A stretch of 64,000 nt of DNA from Opeltia flavorubescens (taxonomy: Eukaryota; Ascomycota; Lecanoromycetes; Teloschistales; Teloschistaceae), in NCBI GenBank assembly GCA_000442125.1, contig KE546974.1, positions 310,001 through 374,000 on the forward strand, written 5' to 3'. A program made the translations under genes and the position numbers. A model generated the notes under the pieces. It saw only the letters and a program-made list of their open reading frames with translations, was not told the origin of the DNA and did no database searches. Of this stretch, positions 11,006 through 21,928 are shown one piece after another. Each line of letters opens with the position of its first letter. The first letter of the stretch is position 1.

Positions 11006-12853
11006 TCAAGATAGAGAATGAATACTCCTCTTCCTCCCCATCGGTAGAGTCCCATCACCTCTACTCTCCATCATCGACCGCATACCACCTGGCAACTCAT
11101 CTCCTCTAAGTTTCAGTTTCTCCATCAACTTGCCCATGGTGATGAAATCTTGAGGATCCATCGCGGAAGAAGGCTGAGATTTGAAGAATTTCATCAGAAT
11201 GTCTAGTGCCCGTCGAGCTTCATCCTGTGAAGGAGGCGGATTGGGTGATGGATAGCTTGAGAGGGCAGAGTTATGCATGCGGGGCGAAGCAGAGGATGGT
11301 TGAGGTGGAGGAGCCATGGAAGCGGGGCTGATGTTATTTGATATTGGAGTGGAGTTTGCGGAGTGCGGGTGATTTTCATAGATTGTAGAGCCAATATTAA
11401 GTATAGGCCCTTTGATCTCTCCGAGCGGAGACTCTAAAGAAGGGCTCCTCATGGGCTGCTGAAAAAACGTTGTATTATGGACAGGCTCAGCAGTGGCCGA
11501 CGTCGGAGGCGTAATATATGGTGGTGCACCGCTGATAGCTGGAAAAGTTTGTCGTCGCGGGCGGGAGTCGGCAGGAGCAAGAACGGGAAGACGCGGCGCC
11601 TGTGAGGAAACGCTTGGACTAGGGTCGCAGCTTGTGACTGGAGAAAAGAAAGGTGAGGTAGGACTTCGGAGGTCTGGAGAGAAGACTGAAGGCATGGTGT
11701 TCTCGGTGAAGTAGCTTCCAGGCGAGTTCTCACTGTGGGACTGCGTTCTTCGAAAGGTTGGATGAATATCAATATATCCTGGAGGGCCTTCGCTTTTCCG
11801 TTGGTCCTGGTCTGGAGAGCTTGGATGTTGTTCCGCGGGCGAGATAGGTGAGATGCCATGTGGTGTTTGGGGGCTGGAGCCTTCAACTGGCTGACCCATG
11901 TCAGAGTCTTCCGCTTCTGATTCTGTTGGTCGGGCGCCAAGTAGCCCGTTTCTCTGCTTAAATTTTTCCAGCCAGATGGGGCTGTTGACTTTTGCAACAC
12001 AATCAGAACTACCCACTGTCGTTGCGAACACTCTGGCTTTGTCTCGGATCATCTCGTTGTTCAACGGCAGCCCTTGACGTTGATGATTCTTCGCCCAGAC
12101 AGATACAGCTCGTTCGATGTCAGGGAATTTTCCTTTCGCTCGCTTGATCGGCGATCGGCTACCATCGTCAAGATGGAGATATTTATCCTTATGTCGTAGG
12201 ACTTTTGATACAGTGCTAAAAGTAAATTTAGCAATTGTTAACCACATCATGCAATCAAGTACCAATGTACCTTCTTTCGACACCAAACAAAGCTGGGGCA
12301 CGGTCAGTGGTAGATACTAAATATGTCTGCAGCCATGTTACTCACAGCCAATTTCCGTCTGCTTGATCGTAGGATTTTCTTCATGATATTGACACATCCG
12401 ACGTCGGTCTTGGTCAGTCAACGTCCTTCGGCCTGATTGAGGGGTGGGTATCGGCTTCGGTGCGGGCAGAGCAGTCTGGGTCGTGCTTATATGATCAATA
12501 GATGTGGTCAACGGCGCAATTGGTCTCGGCGTAAGCGTGGGCGGTGCTGGTGGACTAGAGAGTGGTTGTGATGGAGGTGGATTGATGGACGGGTTGGTCA
12601 ATTGGCTCGGCCATTGTGGGACAGTCAATGGGTATAAAGCGGGATGCGATGTTACCGGCGGACGAGAGTATATCTGCTCCATTCCCATGTGTGATGGCGG
12701 TGACATATAAAAACCGTTGAACTCGTGTAGCGGAGACTGGTGCGGCGACTGATCATCGGCAACATGAACCCATTGACCGAAATCATCGCCATGATGGGCA
12801 CCGTAGTCGGTCTCCGCCTTCATAGCCGCGGAGTCGGTGGTTGCGTTATGCAT
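11006..12853 (-). CDS. CENP-B-type HTH DNA-binding protein
   Basis: Exons 12853-12346, 12292-12271 and 12215-11006 give 579 residues; an in-frame ATG at 12973 would add 40. The first helix-turn-helix spans all three exons: RRTLTDQDRRRMCQYHEENP, then TEIGSLFGVERSTVSKVLR, a psq/CENP-B N-terminal fold. The second, a CENP-B/Tc5-type domain, follows: FPDIERAVSVWAKNHQRQGL, NEMIRDKARVFA, WLEKFKQRNGL. The remaining 300 residues are Pro/Ser-rich and probably disordered. No DDE transposase core follows, so this looks like a host protein descended from a pogo-type transposase, comparable in type to fission-yeast Cbp/Abp1 proteins. The middle exon is a 22-nt micro-exon needed to complete the first HTH. 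Probably nuclear; sites bound unknown. Confidence 0.85.
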
Positions 12854-15053
12854 CTGGAGGTCGCGAAAGCTCGGGGGTGGGCAACGTTGTCTTTCAATGG
12901 CAGCAGACGACCGCAGCGCTGGGGCAGGCGCCCGAGCTTGCAGCCCGAAAGATTCCTCAAGGAATTGGCGCACGTTCCTGGCTTAAGTGTTGGTCCGGCA
13001 GGATGCATGCAGCATGTCATGGCAGATTGAGAGAGGAGGCCTAGGAAGTGGTCAATGGTCATGCATGGCGGATATTGGGTAGAAGGCTAGAAGCAGGGCT
13101 GGTGCTACTGTATTCCTGCTGCATAGTCGGGGTAACATACTGCTTCTGATCATCAACCTCAAACATCTCACAGGAGCTGCTTGTCTTTTTCCTGCAGATG
13201 TTTTATTTCTCGTGCGTGATGCCCCTGCCGATAATGGAAGAGTGGGAGGGGTGATAGCGAGTAGGGATGAACGGATAGATTAATAAGTCTGCATCAGGAA
13301 GGATGGGGGTTGCAGCGTAGAGCGTGGGAGGAGGATGGTGCAGCTCAGCGACAGGAACAGCGGTAACGAGTAGTGAAGTGAATTGATACGAGTCCAGTCC
13401 GAATTGCGGAGAGTAGCTTGAGTAGGGCGTCAAAGGAAGGCCTTCTTCACGCTATTGACGATATGTAGCAACTAACAAGTGGGCTGTCAGAGGGCATTAA
13501 TAAGGTACTGCTTCCATCCTAGCCGTTGCGAAACTGGGCGGGAATTGGTTGTCAATCCCTGGTTAGAGGTTTTTGGTCAGGCGATTACTCCGTGCTCGTG
13601 CACTGGTAGCTGGTAGCACGAAAGCGGGACGGTTAAGCTAAGGTACTGATCGATGAGCCAGTAAGGGTAATGAAGGGATTTGAAGCTCCGAGTCCGCTGA
13701 CGAGCTTTCTACTACTTGAAGACTACTCGAAGGAAGCTCGGGAGGAAAGGACTGAACATGCTGACTAGCAAGTGGCAGCGCCGGTTGCACCCACGGAAAA
13801 CCAGCGAATGCTAATCTAGCAGGCTGTCTAAAGGCTTTAGTAGCCGAAGTCTATTAGAGCTTCAGAAATCTTGAAGATCTGCCCGTCTCTGCTCTAGCCC
13901 TCCAACCTACAAGCCAGGAAGCTTGAATGGACAGAAGCTCCCCTGCCATTCCGGCAACTCAACACCAATAGGACTTGATTCCATCCACCAAAAACCACAG
14001 CCTAGCGCATTAGTTCTCCCACTGCCCTGCTAAAATCCAGGCAATCTTTTCGTAATTCTTTCTTTTGACACTTATCGCTCCTCAATTTTCTCCGCTCAAA
14101 GTGGTAAGCGCCGTGGGAGACATCACCATTGTACCTACCCATGTGTTGCCACCCTTCAAGCGCCCCATATTCAACCCTTTAATCACCAAGGGTCAATATT
14201 CAAATACAATGATTCAGTTCCCGAAATGTTTCAAGGACGCCTCTCTGTTTATTGAATCGAATTCCGCCAATAGCCAAAATGTCGCATTGTTGAACCGTGT
14301 CGCACATGACAAGCAGGTGACTTGACGTGAGGACGAATTAGAGGTGAAATGATGCACTGATGCCCGCTGACTGGCAGAACGGCGAAACAAATGACATGCC
14401 GGCATCTCTCTTGGGTCGGTGATCTACATCCTAACGCCATCAAAAACATTGAGCCCTACGGCCCCTCCGCCCCTCAGCGCAGGTACCAGAGGTACTGCTA
14501 ATGTCCACTATCACAACTGCCAGCACTGACCATCTCTTTTGAGACACCAATGGAGACCCATCCCATGACAACTACATGTTGATCATACTCAAATAAGACA
14601 CTCCAACATGCCTTTGTGGTGAATTTGCCCCTGCCCAAAATATGCCATTTTGCTCGTAAACAACCTTTTCGCCCCCGAGCCATCCTTGTCCGGCAGATCT
14701 CATGCCAGCCATCCTTTTCGATCGGATCGCTCTTTAATTTCCTCGTGCAATCTAGAGCCCAAAGACCCATAGAGATGCACGCAAAGCCTTTGAGCCACCA
14801 GCCGCTGTTCACAGCTTCGTGCCTCGGGAATCCCTCACGGCAACGCGATGACATACTGAAGTTTTATCAATGTATTGAAATGTAGGCGCTCATCTGCCGG
14901 TCCTAGACCTCGACCTCGGTCGAGCTACGTCAGTTGTTGAGTGAAAGTTTCATCCCGGTAACTGGAATTGCGGTTCTCGTATTAGGCTGATCAACGGATT
15001 GCTGTTGAGGTATCCACACGGTCTTCGAAGAAGCTTTCCCCGTTGCCATGTGT
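12854..15053. other. 2.2 kb gene-poor interval
   Basis: It holds the promoter and leader of the CENP-B-type gene and the 3' side of the Drg1 gene. Frames of 60-120 codons occur, none with recognisable motifs or clean intron structure. Base composition is like the surrounding genic DNA, so there is no RIP here. I see no repeat or RNA gene. Confidence 0.45.
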
Positions 15054-16575
15054 CTATCTTTTGATGATTGTGACTGTTTGATTTTAGAATCTCATTCAAT
15101 AGTGGCCGTTGACAATGTATTGGTCAAGCTTACTGATGTCTTCATCCGCAAGCTCATGAGCGAGACCCACCCGCTGTGGTTGATGCTTGACGGATTGCCC
15201 ATACACTATGGCGTGCTTGAACTGCTCTACTATCGTCTTGTGGATGGCATTACACTGTGAGTCCCTCGTCAGTATGAATCCCTCAGTTACCTCGAGCATA
15301 CTTACAAAGTCTTCGACAGTGCATGCGTGCTTCCTCAACACAACAGGAGTATTGTAATCCGGTGACTTGCCCTTTGGTTTGGTGTATATTCTCCGGAGGC
15401 TGAGCTTCTCCCACATCTGTTCCAGCAATTCATCGACGTTCCAGCCATGCTCCGAGCTGATTGGGCATGCATTGGGGATTCGATAGATCAAATCAAGCTC
15501 TTCAATCGAGATGGAGTCAATCTTGTTCAAGGCATATATCACGGGAATATAGCTTCTACTCTTAGCCTCCAAGACATCGATCAAGTCATCGATGGTGGCA
15601 TCGCAGCGGATTGCAATATCGGCCGACGAGATCTTGTATTCGCCCATGACAGCTTTGATCTCCTATGGATCATGAGCGAGCGTTACACATAAACGATTGG
15701 GTGAAGCGTACATCATGGTCTATGTGTGTGAGGGGGACGGTGTTCGTGATGCTGATACCGCCCTTGTCCTTTTTCTTGAAGACGATGTTCGGAGGCTCTT
15801 TGTTGATCCTGATACCGAAGCCTTCCAATTCCGTTTCAATGACCTTCTTGTCGGTGAGTGGTTTGTTCACATCCAGCACAATAAATATTAGATGACACGT
15901 TTTAGCAACAGCGATGACCTGACGACCTCGGCCCTTCCCGTCTTTCGCACCCTGAATGATACCCGGGAGATCAAGCATTTGGATGCTGGCGCCATTATAC
16001 TGGACCTGGCCGGGTACAGTGGTAAGAGTTGTGAATTCATAAGCAGCCACTGTGGATGATCAATAGTGGTCTACAAGTTGCATGAAAGACGGAAGACCTT
16101 CTGAATTTTGCCCAGTCAATCTGCTCATTAGGGTACTTTTTCCGACCGAGGGGAAGCCAATGAAGCCAACACTGGCGACGCCTGTACGGGCGACATCAAA
16201 GCCAGCTGAACGGGATTAGATACCTTGGCTTGCTGATTAGGGATGCGAAAACATACAGCCTCCTCCACCACCACTTGATTGCGGTGTTAGGAGCTCTCGT
16301 TTCAATTTGGCAAGCTTAGCTTTGAGTTGACCTAGTAATTGATGAGTATCTTTTAGGTTTTGAGTACGAAATAGATAGTCAGACCTAGATGGAAACTCGT
16401 ATTTTTATTTTTCTTGCAACATAATAATCAATACATCATCTACACCATAAGATTCAGATATCCCATACTTGAGTCTTGGCCATTTCGGCCTCGATATCTT
16501 TGATCTAACTTATTCAGCGACCAGATGCTGACTAAATAGAGCGGTTCTTCCTACCTTGTCCGCTGTTGTCGCCAT
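15054..16575 (-). CDS. RBG1: Developmentally regulated GTP-binding protein 1 (Drg1/Rbg1)
   Basis: Nine exons: 16575-16555, 16504-16469, 16412-16385, 16331-16257, 16205-16098, 16049-15712, 15662-15306, 15254-15134, 15073-15054. They give 367 residues, the same length as human DRG1. This OBG/DRG GTPase works on stalled or translating ribosomes with a DFRP partner. Motifs: IEAEMAKTQ helix; glycine loop; P-loop GFPSVGKST (about residue 70); [34 protein letters not shown]; and the TGS region RIYTKPKG. The tiny last exon supplies the expected acidic-to-basic end, DEDIITIIKR. Intron 7 (51 nt) is stop-free and a multiple of three, so its retention would insert 17 residues. Every junction keeps frame. 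Confidence 0.95.
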
Positions 16576-17230
16576 TTTTCTAGATTTGACTACTCAAACT
16601 TATCGTAGCGTGCTCTCCGGAGAATTACTCCTGAAAATGAGTGATATTTGAGGTTGGTGATATGGAGATAGAAAGTGCTGCAAGTGTGATCGGGTAGAAT
16701 TGCCATAAGAAGGCTAAGTGTGGCAGATCGGCTGTCCGACGAATGAGAGCCTTTGAAAGCGATTTTCCTATTTTTAGATGTATTCAAAGCTATGTTTTTC
16801 GCAAGTCATAGGATGTTTGTCGCTCACATGATCTTGCATCAATGGGTAGCAGACGCCGCGGTATGTGCGCACCACCATGGATATGGACAGATGTCTGTTT
16901 CGAGTCACCCTACCATCAACAAGCATCCAGGGTAAAGAAGGTGCGACCCATGGTCATGACACGTTGATGGCTTTCCCATTGTCCGTCGCTTTCCGCACCT
17001 TAGCTTCCATGTAGCAAACTGAACGTAATGCTTTTATTTTCATCATAGCTTGAAGTTAAGCTTCCTTCATCTATGATTCAATATTTAATTCCATGAGGCA
17101 TAGATCCTTTACCTTCGGCCCCTCTTCCTAAGTCTGTCACCTGAATCACTCTCATAAGTAACTATTTCCTTTCATTCTTTGTCAAGGAATTCCACCTATC
17201 CACAATCTGTCCCATCAACTGTCCTCCACA
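16576..17230. promoter_or_regulatory. Divergent promoter region, Drg1 / cysteine dioxygenase
   Basis: The two genes start on either side, 655 bp apart, so this should hold both promoters. A pyrimidine-rich leader (about 17120-17225) precedes the dioxygenase ATG. No recognised operator or RNA gene. Confidence 0.4.
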
Positions 17231-18126
17231 ATGCCATCAGCAATTGAAGACTTAAGCCCATCGGCTCCTATTATTCCAAAGTCCACAGTCAACGGCCCTC
17301 AGGCCCGTTTCCAGCGACTCATCCAAGATATTCAGTCCGAGCTTGGACCTAACGACGGAATCGTTTCTTCAAATGCAGTTCGCTTGAGGCTCGAGTCATT
17401 GCTAAAGGACTACCGTTCAGAGGAGGGAGCATGGCATGATTTTGCGTTTAAAGATACGAATCAGACATTCACTCGCAATCTCGTCAATAGAGGAAATGGA
17501 AGTTACAACCTGGTACATATTCTCATGATCTCAAAAATTGAGGACCAGACTGTTGACGTAAACACCATTAGCTAGTAGTGGTTTGGAGTCCTGGACGAGA
17601 AAGCGTGATACACGATCATGCCAATTCACATTGCATCATGAAGGTATTTGGTTGATCCAATCACATTCTTTGCGCAAATTGCTACACCACCGCTGCACCT
17701 TTTTTTTTACCTCATTTCGTGGCAATTGCCTAACAGCGTCTACAGATTCTCAAAGGTACTCTTACCGAGACCCGCTACGCATGGCCCAACACCACAAAGC
17801 CTGCTCCAATGAAAACCACCCAGTGTACCACATTTGGTCAAAATGAAGTCACCTACATGGCAGACACTTTAGGCCTGCATAAGATTTCAAATCCGGACCC
17901 AAAGGAGTTTGCAGTATCCTTGCATCGTATGTTTGCTTCGCCCTTATACTCTTCTTCTTCCCACTTCTAGAGCGTATCAAGAAATAGCGACTGATGATCG
18001 ATAGTGTACACCCCTCCAAACGCAGCGATCGATGGCTGTCAAATCTTCAACGCAGCTACAGGAGAGGCGACACATGTGACGGTGTACAACTACTATTCGA
18101 TATATGGCCGGCGTTGCATTGCCTGA
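17231..18126 (+). CDS. Cysteine dioxygenase
   Basis: Exons 17231-17512, 17572-17643, 17746-17926 and 18005-18126 encode 218 residues, a normal size. The enzyme oxidises L-cysteine to cysteine sulfinate with O2 and a mononuclear iron, starting cysteine catabolism toward taurine, pyruvate and sulfate. The cupin iron ligands are visible: HDHANSHC gives His-x-His plus the Cys that forms the Cys-Tyr cofactor, and LGLHKISN gives the third His. The partner Tyr lies in SLHLYTPP. The N-terminal helix pair (RFQRLIQDIQSELGPNDGI) and TRNLVNRGNGSYNLL also fit. Introns 1-3 have acceptors ATTAG, TACAG and GATAG. The second intron (102 nt) has a T-run before CTAAC. Cytosolic. Confidence 0.94.
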
Positions 18127-18314
18127 GCCTGTTTCCTTTCAAGTCATACGCCCTAGAACACTGCCAGCAATGGCGAAATGTACTTTTAGGTGGTCTCCAT
18201 CAGGGAGCCTTTCTCCTCTCAACGGGAGAGTGATGTACATAATAAACCAATTCATTCATCATCTTTAATCCCTTAATGACTCCACGATTCCCCCCAAAAC
18301 CCCGTGTCATCATT

Positions 18315-18752
18315 TCATCTCCCAATCCCAATCCCAAAACAGAACGCAAGCCTCATCGCCGCCGGCACAACCGTCATAACCATCGCAACCCACTCCTCCC
18401 CCCTCCAAGTCTTCAGATCAAGTATCCGTTTCCTGCCTATCCCCACACAGCTCCCATACAAATGTAGTACATCACACATGAACATCCCGAACAAGCACCC
18501 CTTCCACACCTCCACAGAAGACGTAGAGCGTAGGACAACGCCTTGGATCCAGGAGAATAGCAAAAGATGCCCGCTCAGTTGTGCGTAGATTGGAAAAGTA
18601 TCACGGGAGTACTTTGCTGTGGGAGATAGACTGGAGAGATAGGTGGAGGGGGAGAAGAAGGTGATGAAGGTGCCGAAGAAGGCGGCGAAGGGCTCGAAGT
18701 AGAGGAATAGGATTCGGTAGGCGAGGGGTATGTGGCTGTGGGTGATGGACAT
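18315..18752 (-). CDS. DUF7704-type small membrane protein
   Basis: A single exon encodes 145 residues. It begins IPLAYRILFLYFEPFAAFFG, the usual opening of the fungal DUF7704 family. Three or four hydrophobic segments follow: near 8-32, 58-75, 85-103 and 118-140. It is thus a small polytopic membrane protein. Function of the family is not known to me. The gene is tail-to-tail with cysteine dioxygenase, with under 200 bp between stops. A palindromic TGACGTCA lies about 120 bp upstream of the start. Confidence 0.8.
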   Translation of the reverse strand: MSITHSHIPLAYRILFLYFEPFAAFFGTFITFFSPSTYLSSLSPTAKYSRDTFPIYAQLSGHLLLFSWIQGVVLRSTSSVEVWKGCLFGMFMCDVLHLYGSCVGIGRKRILDLKTWRGEEWVAMVMTVVPAAMRLAFCFGIGIGR

Positions 18753-19804
18753 GGTTTGGGGTTTGGGTTGTGGATGGGGGGCTATGGAGGTATTAGTGCT
18801 GGGCAGGTGGTCAGTGCCTTTCCTACGATTCAGAGAATCAAATTCGAGCTTTTCTTATTCATATTATGACTAGGTGACGTCATCTTGCATTCAAAAAATC
18901 TCAATTTGAGAATAGTGCTGATGTGCTAGATCTGAACGCAGCTACTCCGTAGCGACTTGAAGACGCGGTCAGATTTCCATTTCAACGTCAATCCATCCTA
19001 ATTTACCATTCTCCAGCTTCTATGAGATGATTTTGGAGACACTCGACGTTCTCTATCGTTATGGTAAGATTCAATGTCTTCATAGAGGTTTGATATGGTG
19101 CCCAAGTGGCTGTGATACGGCCATGAATTGTTTCTCCAGCATCTGTATAAGAAGCTACCCTATATCCCTATCTTCGTGTGGGTAGATCTCAAGCGTAAAG
19201 TCCAGCCAATTTTCCATCTGCGTTTTTATCTACGCTTCTTGTCTTTTGGCCTTTGCAAGTGCGATTCATTAATCTGAAATAAATCCATGACGAGCTTGTC
19301 AAGTCCGTGCATTCAGACCATGGGTTTACTGCATGCATTGGACAGACATGGCGCCCAAGTCATAGAGAAACAACGGAAAGAAGCAATTATTAATATAGTA
19401 TGACTTGGGTGCATGTTTCTAGGTTCACACAACCAGAGCTTAACCCTACTGGTGTTCCTACCTTTTGCTCTTGCAGGTCCTATGTTCGATTATATCGAGA
19501 TCAAGACAGTCGATAGAGCGTAAAAGAATCTTAAAGTATTGATTGAAATTGGTATATAAAATCGAATGTATTGATTCTATCATGCTATGATCCATTGAAG
19601 CTCCAGCCGATGCTTATACCATCGAATATTCCTTGCATTTGCAACCGAACTCCAAAGTAGAGAAACCGATACATCGATGTAGACCGCCGAGTGAAACGCC
19701 TACCAAATGGTCCATAGGATCCTTCCCATATCCGTCGGTTCCTTCCATATGCTGTAAGCTATTGATTGCCATACATGATCCATCGTCAAATCCACACCCC
19801 CAGA
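18753..19804. other. Intergenic, about 1 kb
   Basis: This is the upstream region of the DUF7704 gene and the 3' flank of the F-box gene. Apart from the CRE-like site I see no gene, RNA or repeat. Short frames are not convincing. Confidence 0.45.
18875..18882. promoter_or_regulatory. CRE-like site TGACGTCA
   Basis: A perfect 8-bp CRE palindrome, the binding site of ATF/CREB-type bZIP factors (Atf1 in fungi), sits 123 bp upstream of the DUF7704 start. One exact copy could occur by chance, but position in the promoter favours function. Confidence 0.35.
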
Positions 19805-21928
19805 TTACATGATCACGCAACCACCACTCCTTGCCCTTCTCCTCCCTCCCCTCGGTCCCCCCTCCTCTTCATCCGCATGCACCATCGCCGCTTCCCTCGC
19901 TCTTCTCCTCCGCCTCCTCGCGCCCGCACCCCCAGCTCCCGCCTCCTCGCTCGCAACCATATACTCGGCCCACTTCCTCTCCAACCTCTGCGCACTCTCA
20001 ATGCGCCCTTGGCGGATACGCTTCATGTGCTCATTCACCGTATCCTGGTACCCGTAGAAGCATTTAAGGGAGATGAGGAGGGAGCGATTGGGTTCGGTGT
20101 TGCGGGACATGATTTCGCGGATGCCGGTCCAGGTGACATTCTGGCAATCGTAGACCGTGAGATGGAGGGCCACCTTTGGGCGGCGGGGTGGTGCGCAAGT
20201 GGGGAGATCTGAATGAGTGAGAGGAGGAGAAGAAGAAGTGAAAGGCATTGATTGGTCGCGAATGCGGATTTGAGCGGCGGCTTCGGTGAGGACGAGATCT
20301 GAGACACGGGTATTGTCCATGTCGACAGAGCGGAGTTGGTGGCAGGCTTTGATGATTGGGAGCATGCCTGTGTCACCAAGGTTTTCGCAGTAGCTGATGT
20401 TGAGGTGCTGGAGGATAGGAGCGCAGGGGGATTGAGCAAGGTTCTGGAGGGTGCTGTTGGTGATGTCTTCTATTTCTTCCATGTCGAGGTGGGTCAGGAA
20501 TGGCGTGTCTTTGAAGAGATTCTTGAACGCATCGTCGGACAGAGTGAGGATATGCGAGAGTTGGAGACCGGCAAGTTTCGGGACATTGTGTGCTAGGCAT
20601 TTGACTCCCTTGTCGTTTAGATGATGACACCGGCTGAGGTTAAGGTGTCGGAAGTTGCGAGGTGGTACAATGGCTCGGTCTGTGAGAGGATCAATCTCGG
20701 GATCCACTCCTTGCAGCAGGACTTCCAGTCCTTCATCGTTGATGTCGCTGTGCGCTATGACAAGTCTTTCAAGAGTGTTGCGCTCGAACAGATCCAGAAT
20801 AAATGCCTTGTCGTTCCAACCTCGGGTCTCGCTTGCTTTGAGATCCTTCAATTTGGGGCAGGATTTAACAATCCTATGCAGACCCTGCGTGTCTAGATGA
20901 TTGCACCAGGACACATCAAGGTATTCTAGCTGTGGACATTGGGCAACGATTTTCATGGCGGTGTTATTGATCGCTTGGACTCCACAAAAGTTGATATGTC
21001 TTAGACCAGCGTTGCGGGAAAGGAAGTACTGTACCGAATTTCGATCAATGCGGCAACCTTCGAGAGAGAAGTATTGTAGGTTCCGACATGCATCAGAGAT
21101 CGCTCGGCCATGCGTCGTCCATCTCTCCCAAAGCTGTACACAGCCTCTCAGGTTGAGGTCGCGTACAAAAGGACCAGCAGCGGTCAGGATTTTAACCAAT
21201 GAGGTACTGGATATATCACGGTAATAGTCCTGAGTTTCGATGCGTGTCCATAGCTGGCCGTCAAAACACATCGTGTGCCACGACTTGGATACTGCTGAGC
21301 ATCGCACAATTTCCCAAGGCTCAAGATACTGCAAGATGCGGATCCGTATTTCGTATGGCATTTCACCCCAAAAGTCGAGATCCCGCTCCCTACGCTTGGG
21401 TGCTGTTCGCAATACCGGCTTCGAGAAGTAATCTTCAGCTGGGCCCGTCGCTTCGGAATTCGCCGCAAGCTGTCTTTCGCGCGGCGCCGAACGTAAATCA
21501 GCGGGCAGTGAAACGGTCAATGCCGATTGAACAGCAGGGCTGGGAGCGACAATCCTTATACGCGACTTGAAATCAAAGGACTGGGCATCGGGTCCAGGGG
21601 TTGTCACGACAGAGGTTGGAGCAGTTGAAAAGCCCACGGAAGTCTGAGAAGAATACGAGTTGCCATGTGAATGGCCGTATGTTGAAGAGGACGAAGCCAG
21701 CGAAACGCAAGACATTGATGCCTTTCCTCCAGTGCGGTAGCTCGACGAAGGAACGCGGCCCATGCGCGCAAGTGATGGAGACGAGGACATTCTCTGTAAA
21801 CTTTGGAGGAATCGCTTTCGACCCTTGAGCTTCACGGGCTCTTCGAATCGCAAGGCCTCTCCACGAGCTCCGTCCGAGGTGGGTAGATCCATTGTCCCAT
21901 TAGGGTCATCTGTCATGTCGTGAGACAT
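19805..21928 (-). CDS. F-box/LRR protein with C-terminal CaaX box
   Basis: A single exon encodes 707 residues. Residues 1-170 are Ser-rich and low-complexity. The F-box lies near 185-230 (FWGEMPYEIRIRILQYLEPW, VSKSWHTMC) and would bind Skp1 in an SCF ubiquitin ligase. At least ten cysteine-containing leucine-rich repeats follow (LEYLDVSWCNHLDTQGLHRI, LRHINFCG, FRHLNLSRCHHLNDKGV, LQHLNISYCENLGDTGM), the Grr1/FBXL2 type that recognises substrates. The last 45 residues are Arg-rich, with a run of six Arg, and end in CVIM, a CaaX box whose Met predicts farnesylation. Polybasic plus CaaX is a membrane-targeting signal. Human FBXL2 ends in CVIL and is prenylated, a parallel. The start ATG has another Met four codons on. 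Confidence 0.92.
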   Translation of the reverse strand: MSHDMTDDPNGTMDLPTSDGARGEALRFEEPVKLKGRKRFLQSLQRMSSSPSLARMGRVPSSSYRTGGKASMSCVSLASSSSTYGHSHGNSYSSQTSVGFSTAPTSVVTTPGPDAQSFDFKSRIRIVAPSPAVQSALTVSLPADLRSAPRERQLAANSEATGPAEDYFSKPVLRTAPKRRERDLDFWGEMPYEIRIRILQYLEPWEIVRCSAVSKSWHTMCFDGQLWTRIETQDYYRDISSTSLVKILTAAGPFVRDLNLRGCVQLWERWTTHGRAISDACRNLQYFSLEGCRIDRNSVQYFLSRNAGLRHINFCGVQAINNTAMKIVAQCPQLEYLDVSWCNHLDTQGLHRIVKSCPKLKDLKASETRGWNDKAFILDLFERNTLERLVIAHSDINDEGLEVLLQGVDPEIDPLTDRAIVPPRNFRHLNLSRCHHLNDKGVKCLAHNVPKLAGLQLSHILTLSDDAFKNLFKDTPFLTHLDMEEIEDITNSTLQNLAQSPCAPILQHLNISYCENLGDTGMLPIIKACHQLRSVDMDNTRVSDLVLTEAAAQIRIRDQSMPFTSSSPPLTHSDLPTCAPPRRPKVALHLTVYDCQNVTWTGIREIMSRNTEPNRSLLISLKCFYGYQDTVNEHMKRIRQGRIESAQRLERKWAEYMVASEEAGAGGAGARRRRRRAREAAMVHADEEEGGPRGGRRRARSGGCVIM

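Noticed and set aside
11449-12000. 183-codon second frame inside the CENP-B-type gene
   Set aside because: It is a shadow of a Pro/Ser-rich coding region in another frame of the same strand.
19766-20212. 148-codon plus-strand frame opposite the F-box gene end
   Set aside because: It mirrors the GC-rich Arg/Gly codons of the F-box tail and has no independent support.
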